A stretch of DNA of 35,844 nucleotides from Chitinophagaceae bacterium. GTDB lineage: Bacteria; Bacteroidota; Bacteroidia; Chitinophagales; Chitinophagaceae. The stretch lies in contig CANCPA010000023.1 in NCBI GenBank assembly GCA_947379895.1, forward strand, positions 1 through 35,844, written 5' to 3'. This document shows, piece after piece, positions 7,003-14,905 of this stretch. Below the pieces are notes generated by a model. It ran no database searches. It had not been told where the DNA came from and worked only from the letters and a program-made list of their open reading frames with translations. Position 1 is the stretch's first letter; every line of letters starts with the position of its first letter. The translations under genes and the position numbers were made by a program.

Positions 7003-9024
7003 TTATTCTGCAAACCCATTCCAGGTATAAAGCTGTAAATCTTGAGGATTATAGGGTGGATATTTATCGGGCGAAACAGTTAACAATTGTGATGCTTTGT
7101 CATGAGTAATTAACCGATAAGTGCAAATGTGTCCAGGCAGTTTTATTCTAACAGAATAATCATACACATGTTTAGCGCCAAAGCACGAAATATTAGTCTC
7201 TACTAATTTGGAATTAGAAGGTGTTATTTTATCCATATCTTGAAACAATACAATTTCATTTTTTGATATTGGTGATTCAGAACTTATTCTAAATTTCAAA
7301 ATTAGTTCTTGTTGTCCTGCCACATAAAGCGTTCCCTTATATGAATCATTGATATTGTCTCTAGGAGATAACCATTGAATGATTTTCAATGCTATTTTGT
7401 TTCCATTATGTGCTTTTTCTGCATCTTCTTTATAGTCATAAAGTGGCTGATAATAATTTTCAGTCTTTTTGTGCATCAACAAATCATCACAGATTTCGAT
7501 TGCCTTTTTATAGTTTCCTGCTAAATAATAGGCTAATCCCAAAGTATTGTATGCTTGTAAATAATTTGAGTCAATAAGAATTGCCTTTCTGCAACTTTCT
7601 ATTGCTTCTTTTAATTTTCCTTCATGTATTTTACTTTCAGCAATTGAACAATTTGCCATCACTTCTACCATTGTATGGTCGCTACTCATTACGTCAGGAT
7701 TATTTTTGCAAGCAGTAAGCATTTTAAGGTAATCTTCAATTGCGTCTTCATAATTCCCTAATTTATTCTCCGCATTTCCTCTTTGAAAATAATCAAATTC
7801 TAATTCTTTGTAGTTATTTGCAATGTAGGTTGCCTTGTTTCTGCATTCATCATAGTATGCATTATTATATAAAACCATGGCCTCTCGTTGATGTGCAGCC
7901 TTAAATTTGGGATTGGTTAATAGTAATTTATTTAAAAAGAATCTTCCATTAATTGTATCGCCTAAAAAAAAGTATGTCCATGCAAGATTACTTAGTCCCA
8001 AACTATACAAAGGCCAAAATTTAAAGATGGTATCATATTCTTGAAAACAGTGAACAAAATCTCCAATTCTTCTTTCCGCAATTGCCCTGTTTATATATGC
8101 ATTTGTATAACGATGATTCATCGAAATTAATTTGTTATTATCTGCAATAGCGGCTTTATTATTCTTTAATATTAAATTGTCGAGCGCCCTGTTAAAATAA
8201 ACATTTTGAATTGTAGAGTCATATACAAGTGCTGTATCATAGTCTTTAATAGCCTCTTTATATTGAAACATTTCAGCTTTTAACAATCCCCTCATAAAAT
8301 ATAAAGAAGCATCCTTCAAATTTAAGGCAATTGCAGAGTTATAATCATTCATTGATTCTTTATATAATTTTAGCGACCTGTTTAATCGAGCCCTTTTGCT
8401 ATAGTTTACAGCAACCGTAGGTTGTGCCGCAATAATGGTATCATATTCTTTTATGGCCTCCATCGAATATTCATTTTGACTCAATAATTGAGCTCTTTCA
8501 ATTCGATCTTGAATGCTTAAAGGCTTGTTACCATAAATTTGGTTAAATGCAGTCAACAATTCCTTGTCAGTATATAAATTTGATTCCTTTTTTGTCTTGA
8601 AAATAATTTGATTTGTTGCTTTATCCGAATGAATTTTCTTCGCAAATTCTAAATCTGAAATGGCCTCTTTATACATTTTTATTGAAGCATAATAAATACC
8701 TCTTTGCCGGTATATTAATGGATTTGTAGGGTCAAGTATTGTAGCACTGTCATAGTCGGCTAAAATTTGTTCTTTATTGTAATTGTGCGACTTAGTTTTA
8801 TTTATGGCTCTTTCTAAAAACAATTCTCCAGTATTTGTAGAGAGTTTAATAGCACTATCAATGACATTTATTGCGGATATGAAATTTCCTCTTATAGAGT
8901 AATTAAGGGAGGCATTGCGATACTTTTGAGACAGGATATCATTTGATTCATTATTTTGAGCAAACAATCCACAAGGAAGTGTTATTATCAAAATATAAAA
9001 ACAATTCAAACTCAACTTTTTCAT
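7003..9024 (-). CDS. Secreted tetratricopeptide-repeat protein
   Basis: This 673-residue protein starts with a signal peptide (MKKLSLNCFYILIITLPCGL, then FAQ|N as the likely cleavage site). Most of the rest is tandem TPR motifs: repeated segments of the type 'YKEAIKDYDTALVYDSTIQN', 'AIEDYLKML' and 'AIESCRKAILIDSNYLQAYN', roughly nine or more units between about residues 35 and 530. The last 120 residues are a non-TPR, probably beta-rich domain (GTLYVAGQQELILKFRISSE onwards). TPR superhelices bind protein partners; the partner is unknown. It lies 69 bases downstream of a lipoprotein gene on the same strand, so the two are probably co-expressed envelope proteins. Confidence 0.85.
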   Translation of the reverse strand: MKKLSLNCFYILIITLPCGLFAQNNESNDILSQKYRNASLNYSIRGNFISAINVIDSAIKLSTNTGELFLERAINKTKSHNYNKEQILADYDSATILDPTNPLIYRQRGIYYASIKMYKEAISDLEFAKKIHSDKATNQIIFKTKKESNLYTDKELLTAFNQIYGNKPLSIQDRIERAQLLSQNEYSMEAIKEYDTIIAAQPTVAVNYSKRARLNRSLKLYKESMNDYNSAIALNLKDASLYFMRGLLKAEMFQYKEAIKDYDTALVYDSTIQNVYFNRALDNLILKNNKAAIADNNKLISMNHRYTNAYINRAIAERRIGDFVHCFQEYDTIFKFWPLYSLGLSNLAWTYFFLGDTINGRFFLNKLLLTNPKFKAAHQREAMVLYNNAYYDECRNKATYIANNYKELEFDYFQRGNAENKLGNYEDAIEDYLKMLTACKNNPDVMSSDHTMVEVMANCSIAESKIHEGKLKEAIESCRKAILIDSNYLQAYNTLGLAYYLAGNYKKAIEICDDLLMHKKTENYYQPLYDYKEDAEKAHNGNKIALKIIQWLSPRDNINDSYKGTLYVAGQQELILKFRISSESPISKNEIVLFQDMDKITPSNSKLVETNISCFGAKHVYDYSVRIKLPGHICTYRLITHDKASQLLTVSPDKYPPYNPQDLQLYTWNGFAE

Positions 9025-9093
9025 AATTTATTCAATTTATTTATTTTGTTCAAGTACAATCAATACCATTTAACCTGCACATTTTTTATTTAA

Positions 9094-9879
9094 TTAAGGA
9101 TGATTAGGTTTATGAACAGGAGTCGGATTTATTGGTTGAATTTTGACTTCTTTTTGTTCTTGTTTTTTATGGGGCACATGCTCCTCTTTATGTGTAGCAA
9201 CATAAAATCCAAATTGAATAGGGCTCGTGATTAGATCTAATAAAAGTGTAACGGGAAGCAATCCTAATTTTGTTATTCCATTTGTAAGGGGTATTCTTAG
9301 TGCTACTAAACGGTTCGAATCTTTGAGGGCTTGTAAAACAAACACATCGTTCGGAGAATTAATTGTTTTCTCGTTGTAATATTCATGATGACTACCCGGC
9401 TTATTAATGCAATCACTATTAACTACATCTGTATAAACCATCAGATTCGAATCAGGAATTGCGTTTAGAGTAGATATCTCTTCAACTTTTGCATCACGGA
9501 AATCTATAAACACCATATTACTATTTTGGTAGTAATTGTTACAACCTGTATCTAAAACAGGTACACTTGCACTTGCAGCCTTATATTTTCTTGCAAAGCT
9601 GCCACTAAACTTAACATAACCTTTGTTATTTGACTTATTGTATTCTTCAAGAATTGTATTTATATCAATGGCTAAAGTGAAGTATTTTTTATTTAGATAT
9701 TTATTGTCCAAACTATTATAGTCAAGGTACAAAAGTCCATCCTGAGTGTAATAAGCCCTATTAAGATTGTAAGAATTTGGGGAAATAGAGGAAATGTCAG
9801 GGCTTTGATCTAACAAACTAGTAGTAAAGCAAGAAGAAAGCAATACTGAGAATAGAAGTAGGATAAATAAATTCCTCAT
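9094..9879 (-). CDS. Lipoprotein of unknown function
   Basis: The N-terminus MRNLFILLLFSVLLSSCFTT is a lipoprotein signal with lipobox LSSC, so the mature protein begins at Cys17 and is lipid-anchored in the envelope. The 261-residue body is polar, with YYTQDGLLYLDYNSLD and YFTLAIDI strands. It has a late hydrophobic stretch (LGLLPVTLLLDLITSPIQFG, about 206-225) and ends in a Lys/His/Pro-rich tail (KKQEQKEVKIQPINPTP). The hydrophobic segment resembles the C-terminal motif of YceK-type small lipoproteins, but this is only a weak impression. It is the first gene of the pair with the TPR protein. Confidence 0.75.
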   Translation of the reverse strand: MRNLFILLLFSVLLSSCFTTSLLDQSPDISSISPNSYNLNRAYYTQDGLLYLDYNSLDNKYLNKKYFTLAIDINTILEEYNKSNNKGYVKFSGSFARKYKAASASVPVLDTGCNNYYQNSNMVFIDFRDAKVEEISTLNAIPDSNLMVYTDVVNSDCINKPGSHHEYYNEKTINSPNDVFVLQALKDSNRLVALRIPLTNGITKLGLLPVTLLLDLITSPIQFGFYVATHKEEHVPHKKQEQKEVKIQPINPTPVHKPNHP

Positions 9880-10109
9880 GTTTTTTTACTTTAGCAAGAT
9901 AAAAATAAGGGAATATTGATTTCAAAAGTTCTCGAAGAAAGATTTTATACTTCTTTTAAAATGATTAGCAATACAGCAAAGATTTATTTCTTTAACCTAA
10001 AAGGAAATCATACTATCAATTTCGGTAAAGTATTTAATGCTCACTCATACTCTGGATAACCTAATAATTAAAACGTATTATATTTAAAAATTACACTTTA
10101 GAAACCTTT

Positions 10110-10122
10110 CTTTTATGCACCC
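10110..10122. repeat. Single end of the element A family
   Basis: CTTTTATGCACCC is a 13-base exact match to the right end of element A1 (2631-2643). No matching left end is visible upstream, so this is a remnant or solo end. It lies just before the 21-bp array. Confidence 0.4.
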
Positions 10123-10124
10123 TA

Positions 10125-10166
10125 CTGCCCAATTAAATAATTTACACGCCATATCGCATCCTTATA
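10125..10166. repeat. Left fragment of 21-bp array 1, cut off by element B
   Basis: Two consecutive 21-base units, one starting CTGCCCAATTAAATAA and one ACGCCATATCGCATCC, resemble the units of the main array beyond element B. This implies that element B inserted into the array. The preceding 9880-10109 holds nothing else that I can identify, apart from the upstream region of the lipoprotein gene. Confidence 0.5.
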
Positions 10167-10492
10167 ATGCAATGTTGTTAAGTTAAGGAACGAAGGTCAG
10201 GTTGAGGCAGTAATTATAGTTTCTCATTTTTTTTTGAGATGAAATTAACATTGTTAACGAAATTAAAGTTGATTTTCAATTGATAAATAATGGTTTCAGT
10301 AGTTCCATAGTCAATTCCCCTCTTGAGGGGTGCCCGTAAGGGCGGGGTGGTTTTCTATTTTTAAAAGATGTCATTAGCAGCCTGTCGAAACCGGTTAAAT
10401 TAAGATTCTTTCCATATTATCCCGCCTTCTACATGCTCAGGCTGACACCCTTGTTTTCGAAGAACTTGCTTAACTTAACGACATTGCATTAT
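10164..10492. mobile_element. MITE-like inverted-repeat element B inside the 21-bp array
   Basis: The ends form a 27-bp inverted repeat with two mismatches: ATAATGCAATGTTGTTAAG... at 10164-10190 against the complement of 10466-10492 (ATAATGCAATGTCGTTAAG...). The 329-bp element has no ORF. It contains a GC-rich compound palindrome at about 10317-10350 (CCCCTCTTGAGGGG, then GCCCGTAAGGGC). It also holds a segment around 10380-10450 with CCTGTCGAAACC and CTCAGGCTGACA, a type of dispersed sequence common in Bacteroidota intergenic DNA. The exact insertion boundary is uncertain because the flanks (TTAT/ATTAT) blend into the repeat. Confidence 0.7.
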
Positions 10493-10493
10493 T

Positions 10494-10976
10494 GTGCCTA
10501 ATTACATCATAGTATAACCTTCTAGCATCAATTACATACCCTATTACATAATTATCATACTCTATCAAATCATTACGATGCCCTATTACATCTTTACCAT
10601 GCCCTATTGCATCATTAATATGCCCTATCGCAACATCGAATAGCCTTATCGCATCATTGACATGCCCAAATACAACCTCGACTACCTAATTCATACAATT
10701 GATTGCCTGTAATACATCATTACTATGCCCAAATGCAACTTCGTTTCGATTTTTCGCATTGCTACAATGCCCTTTTACATCGATACATCATTCAATCGTG
10801 TCATACACACTTTCAAATGCAACATTGATGCCTTTAATTGCAACATTGAAGCCTTTATAAGTAACATTGAAGCCTTTATAAGTAACATTGAAGCCTTTAA
10901 TAGTAACATCGATGTCTTCAAATGAAACCATACAAGCTTGAATGATAACAATGATGCCAGCAAATGAATCTTTAAT
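10494..10976. repeat. Degenerate tandem array 1: about 23 units of exactly 21 bp
   Basis: Cut every 21 bases from 10494, the sequence falls into 23 units with no insertions or deletions. Early units share ATGCCCTAT-(T/C)-(A/G)CATCATT. Later units share GCCTTTA-(A/T)-AAGTAACATTGA and include two identical neighbours at 10851-10871 and 10872-10892. Adjacent units often differ at many positions, yet the period never changes. On the reverse strand the array reads as heptapeptides (AIGHIND, VIGHRND, FNVTYKG...) with only two stops, at 10788 and 10686. The forward frame has several stops. There is no credible start or signal for a gene, so I annotate a repeat rather than a CDS. The 10977-11141 remainder is the pepF leader. 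Confidence 0.85.
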
Positions 10977-11141
10977 ACTCTGAAAAAAAGCAAGCTGCCT
11001 CCTTTTCAAATTACAGTACATCAAAGAAATTTAATTTTCAATTTTTATTGAAAGTTAAAATCCAAATTTAATTGCAATCCTTTTTCCGCTAATTTAGCCG
11101 CCTTCAGATTTGAAGTTTTAATTAATTAAGAATAGAAAAAG

Positions 11142-12860
11142 ATGAATTTAAGTGCAGATATTAAAAAGATAAAAAGAAGTTTTGTACCACAAGAATATAA
11201 AGTGACTTCTTGGGATACTCTAGAACCTTTCTTTAAGACATTGCTTGAAAAAGAACTGAATACTAAAGAAGACCTTGAACAATGGTTGAAAGATACAAGC
11301 GAAATTGAGGCTGTAATTAGTGAAGATGCCTGTTGGAGACAAATAAAAATGACTTGCGACACGACAGATAAAGCACTCGAAGAAGCTTTTACCTTCTTCT
11401 GTATGGAGATTCAACCAAAATTGCAACCTTATGCAGATGCACTTAACAAAAAATTAATTGCATCTCCCTTTTCAAAAGAATTAGATCAAGACAAATTTTA
11501 TACTTATTTAAGAAGTGTAAAGAAAAATATAGACTTATTTAGGGAAGAAAATATTCCATTGCAAGCAGAACTTAGTGTAATGCAACAACAATACGGTGCA
11601 ATTGCAGGTAAGATGACTGTAGAAGTAAATGGTCAGGAATATACCCTTCAACAAGCAGCTAAGTTTTTGGAAAATGAAGATAGGGCATTACGGGAAAGTG
11701 TATACCGAAAAATACAAGACCGACGTTTGCAAGACAAAGAAGCAATGCACGACTTATATAGTGGCTTGATTGCTAAGCGTCATCAAGTGGCATTGAATGC
11801 GGGTTTTGCCAATTATCGTGACTATAAGTTTGCAGAATTAGGTCGATTTGATTACACCAAAGAAGATTGTTTCCAATTTCATGAAGCCGTGAAATTACAT
11901 GTCCTTCCTTTGATCGAAAAGATATATGAAAAGAAAAAACGCAAACTTGGATTAGATGATTTGAAACCTTGGGATACTGAAGCAGAACCTGCCGGTATTA
12001 AACCATTAAAACCATTTACGACAGGAGAGGATTTACTTAAAAAAACAGAAGAGTGTTTCGAGAAGTTGAACCCATTTTTTGCAGACTGTTTGCGTAAGAT
12101 GGATGAATTGAAACATTTTGATTTAGAAAGCAGAAAGGGTAAGGCACCGGGTGGGTATAATTGTCCACTCTCAGAAAGTGGTGCACCATTCATATTCATG
12201 AACGCCGCAGGTCAGATGAGCGATGTGACGACAATGGTTCATGAAGGTGGTCATGCTATTCATTCATTTTTATCACACGGCTTAGAGTTAAGTGCATTTA
12301 AAGAATATCCGATGGAAATTGCCGAAGTGGCAAGTATGTCGATGGAATTATTTAGCATGAATCATTGGGAGAGTTTCTTTAATAATGAAGAGGATTTGAA
12401 ACGTGCTAAGGAACATCAATTAGAACGCACAATCACCATCTTCCCTTGGATTGCTATCATTGACAAGTTTCAACATTGGGTATATGAAAATCCGAAGCAT
12501 TCACACTTAGAAAGAACAGAAAGTTGGACAAAGATTTTAAAAGAATTTTCTACTAATGCAATTGATTTTACAGGATTAGATATGTATAGAGAAATTGCTT
12601 GGCAGCGTCAGTTACATTTATTTGAAGTGCCTTTTTATTATATCGAATATGGAATAGCACAATTAGGAGCAATAGGCTTATGGATGCAATACATGAAGAA
12701 TCCTCAAAAAGCATTGCAGAATTATATTAATGCACTTAGTTTGGGAGGAACAAAGACACTACCTGTTTTGTACGAAACAGCAGGCCTAAAGTTTGATTTG
12801 TCGCCCGATTATATTAAGACGTTGATGGAGTTTACAAACGAGGAAATGGAAAAGTTGTAG
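11142..12860 (+). CDS. pepF: M3-family oligoendopeptidase (PepF-like)
   Basis: A cytoplasmic zinc metallopeptidase that cuts short peptides. The 572-residue length fits the M3B oligoendopeptidase group. The zinc site is VHEGGHAIH: His367 and His371 bind zinc, Glu368 is catalytic, and the third ligand is Glu395 in MEIAEVASMSMEL. The downstream segment with HLFEVPFYYIEYGIAQLGAI supplies the conserved Tyr/His residues that hold the peptide. The helical N-terminal half (about 1-200) is typical. There is no signal peptide. It starts at an ATG about 55 bases after a TAATTTAG sequence that weakly resembles a promoter element. The gene stands alone on its strand. Confidence 0.93.
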   Translation: MNLSADIKKIKRSFVPQEYKVTSWDTLEPFFKTLLEKELNTKEDLEQWLKDTSEIEAVISEDACWRQIKMTCDTTDKALEEAFTFFCMEIQPKLQPYADALNKKLIASPFSKELDQDKFYTYLRSVKKNIDLFREENIPLQAELSVMQQQYGAIAGKMTVEVNGQEYTLQQAAKFLENEDRALRESVYRKIQDRRLQDKEAMHDLYSGLIAKRHQVALNAGFANYRDYKFAELGRFDYTKEDCFQFHEAVKLHVLPLIEKIYEKKKRKLGLDDLKPWDTEAEPAGIKPLKPFTTGEDLLKKTEECFEKLNPFFADCLRKMDELKHFDLESRKGKAPGGYNCPLSESGAPFIFMNAAGQMSDVTTMVHEGGHAIHSFLSHGLELSAFKEYPMEIAEVASMSMELFSMNHWESFFNNEEDLKRAKEHQLERTITIFPWIAIIDKFQHWVYENPKHSHLERTESWTKILKEFSTNAIDFTGLDMYREIAWQRQLHLFEVPFYYIEYGIAQLGAIGLWMQYMKNPQKALQNYINALSLGGTKTLPVLYETAGLKFDLSPDYIKTLMEFTNEEMEKL

Positions 12861-13081
12861 AATTGTTTTAATGTAAGAGTACTCAACGATTTATTCTTAG
12901 ATTATTATGATTCATCAGTAATAAATTTCAAATTCATCAGTATTAATTTACACCTGGGTGTTTCTTGATTTTTTACTCACAGCCATCATCTTCACAATAG
13001 AGGTTAAAATGTTAAGCAATGATGTGGAAAAATATTTTTTCAATATTATTTGGAAAATAAAATTATTCAAATTGATTCCCC

Positions 13082-13089
13082 TACATTTG
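13082..13089 (+). promoter_or_regulatory. -7 promoter element of tRNA-Leu
   Basis: TACATTTG is a perfect match to the Bacteroidota -7 consensus TAnnTTTG and ends 11 bases before the tRNA. This is a suitable distance for a transcript starting a few bases upstream of the mature 5' end. No clear -33 TTTG is visible at the expected distance. The 12861-13081 stretch contains nothing else I recognise. Confidence 0.65.
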
Positions 13090-13100
13090 CAGCCCTTAAT

Positions 13101-13182
13101 GCGGATGTGGCGAAATTGGCAGACGCACTAGACTTAGGATCTAGCGCCGTGAGGCATGTAGGTTCGACCCCTATCATCCGCA
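13101..13182 (+). tRNA. tRNA-Leu (anticodon TAG)
   Basis: An 82-base class II tRNA. The acceptor GCGGATG pairs with CATCCGC, leaving A as the discriminator base. The D-arm region is GCGAAATTGGCAGACGC, and the anticodon loop CTTAGGA carries TAG (reads CUA/CUN leucine codons). A variable arm GCCGTGAGGC is present, and the T-loop is TTCGACC. The A73 discriminator and long variable arm fit leucine. CCA is not encoded. It has its own promoter element and terminator. Confidence 0.96.
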
Positions 13183-13189
13183 CAAACTC

Positions 13190-13223
13190 AAAAGCCCCCA
13201 GTAGATATTGTGGGGCTTTTTTT
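13190..13223 (+). terminator. Rho-independent terminator of tRNA-Leu
   Basis: AAAAGCCCC (13190-13198) pairs with GGGGCTTTT (13212-13220) across a 13-base loop and is followed by a T-run. It lies 7 bases after the tRNA. Confidence 0.88.
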
Positions 13224-13258
13224 ATTTTTAATTAATCACCCATTTGGGTAAAAGAATT

Positions 13259-14626
13259 ATGGCTACAGTTACAAGAGAAAACATTGGATTGCTACACGAC
13301 AAACTAACCGTAAACATTACACCTGCTGATTACAAAAAATCTTATGACGCAAGTTTAAAGAAATACGCAGAGAATGCAAATATTCCTGGATTTAGAAAAG
13401 GAAAAGTGCCTACATCGGTTTTAGCAAAAATGTATGGCGAGAAGATTATAGTTGATGAAGTTTTAAGATTATCTGAAAAAAGTGTTGATGAATATATCAA
13501 AAGCGAGAAAATAGATACATTTTTTTACCCAATACCTGTTTTCAGTAAATTTGAAAAGGTAGATGTAAACAATCCTAAAGAATTTTCATTTGACTTTGAA
13601 ATCGGATTAAGACCAACTATAGACTTTAAGCCAGAAGAAGTAAAAGCAACACGTTATGTAATTCAAGTAACTGATGATTTGATTAATCAACAAATTGCTG
13701 CATTACAAGATCAATTTGGAGAACAAATCGAAAGAGAAACAGTTACTTCTGATGAAGATTTATTGAATATTACTTTTGATGAAGTTGATGCAGATGGTAA
13801 TGTAATTGAAGATGGAATTTCAAAAGCTACAAGTGTTAATGTAAAGCATTTTACCGAAGAAAAAATAAAATCACTCTATGGTTTAAAGGTTAATGACGGA
13901 ATTACTGTTACACTTGCAGAAGCATTTCCTGAGAACGTAATTGGATCTGTTCTCGAAGATCTTGGACTAAACAAAGAGGACAACGAATCAGCTGAAAAAA
14001 CTTTTAAGATTTCCATTACAAAAATTGGGTTTCAAAAGAAAGCTGAATTAGGAGAAGATTTCTTTTCAAAAGTATATACTACAAAGGAAATAAAATCAGA
14101 AGAGGAGTTAAGAGCTGCAGTTTTGGAAGAAATTCAAACCTATTTTGCAATTGAATCTAGTAAACAATTGCATGATCAAATTTATCATCATTTAATAGAC
14201 AATGTACCTGTAGAACTTCCTCAAGAATTTGTATTGAAGGCGATTGAAATTGGGGGTGAAAAGAAAAAGACTAGGGAAGAAGCAATTGAAGAATACCCAA
14301 AATTTGCGCAACAACTTAAATGGTCTTTAATAACTGCTCAATTGAGAGTTTCTGAAAATATTTCAGTAGAAAATGAAGATTATCTTAACACAGCAAAGGC
14401 TCAGATTTTACAATACTTTGGCGGACAAATGAACTTTGGTACTGATGATTCTTGGTTAACTGAAATGGCTGAGAAAACATCAACCCAAAAGAAATTTAGG
14501 GAAGAGGCTTATAGTAAAATATTTGCTGACAAATTGTTTTCAGCTCTCGAACAAAAAATTACTCCTTCAGAAGAAAGTATTGATTTAGAATCTTTTTCTT
14601 CAAAGGTGCATCACCACCATTTTTAA
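13259..14626 (+). CDS. tig: Trigger factor, ribosome-associated chaperone
   Basis: Trigger factor docks at the ribosomal tunnel exit and shields nascent chains. From the ATG at 13259 (MATVTREN) the product has 455 residues. The N-terminal ribosome-binding domain carries the signature IPGFRKGKVP (about residues 42-51). A middle region (about 150-250) corresponds to the PPIase-like domain but is divergent, as is common in Bacteroidota. The C-terminal part is long helical arms (EELRAAVLEEIQ, KKKTREEAIEEYPKFAQQLK). It ends with a natural HHHHF tail. A frame extension to a TTG at 13244 adds five residues and is unlikely. tig often sits upstream of clpP/clpX; neither is here, and a terminator follows. 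Confidence 0.93.
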   Translation: MATVTRENIGLLHDKLTVNITPADYKKSYDASLKKYAENANIPGFRKGKVPTSVLAKMYGEKIIVDEVLRLSEKSVDEYIKSEKIDTFFYPIPVFSKFEKVDVNNPKEFSFDFEIGLRPTIDFKPEEVKATRYVIQVTDDLINQQIAALQDQFGEQIERETVTSDEDLLNITFDEVDADGNVIEDGISKATSVNVKHFTEEKIKSLYGLKVNDGITVTLAEAFPENVIGSVLEDLGLNKEDNESAEKTFKISITKIGFQKKAELGEDFFSKVYTTKEIKSEEELRAAVLEEIQTYFAIESSKQLHDQIYHHLIDNVPVELPQEFVLKAIEIGGEKKKTREEAIEEYPKFAQQLKWSLITAQLRVSENISVENEDYLNTAKAQILQYFGGQMNFGTDDSWLTEMAEKTSTQKKFREEAYSKIFADKLFSALEQKITPSEESIDLESFSSKVHHHHF

Positions 14627-14647
14627 TTTAGTTTTTAAGTTTAATAT

Positions 14648-14681
14648 AAGGGAGATACTGAAGAGTGTCTCCCTTTTTTTT
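14648..14681 (+). terminator. Rho-independent terminator of tig
   Basis: AAGGGAGA (14648-14655) pairs with TCTCCCTT (14668-14675), followed by a T-run to 14681. It lies 22 bases after the tig stop, so the kinase downstream is a separate unit. Confidence 0.87.
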
Positions 14682-14905
14682 GAATTAAACCCAAATTAAT
14701 TTCATAAATAATTCTGCATTTTAAAACGAAACATAAATGCATCTACCAATATAAAAATGATCATAACACTTCTTCTGCTTTTCACATTTTAATACTTCCT
14801 CCTGAATTTTACATTAAAATATCAAATGAAATAGACAATATGTTGCGAATATTAACAAAATTTACCTATTATCGTCGGAGATTTTAATTGTATCAATATT
14901 AGCTT

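Noticed and set aside
10725-10925. Forward 66-codon frame in array 1, and overlapping reverse frames
   Set aside because: The openness follows from a repeat unit that is a multiple of three. There is no start context or homology, and neighbouring units contain in-frame stops. It is kept as a finding, not as a gene.
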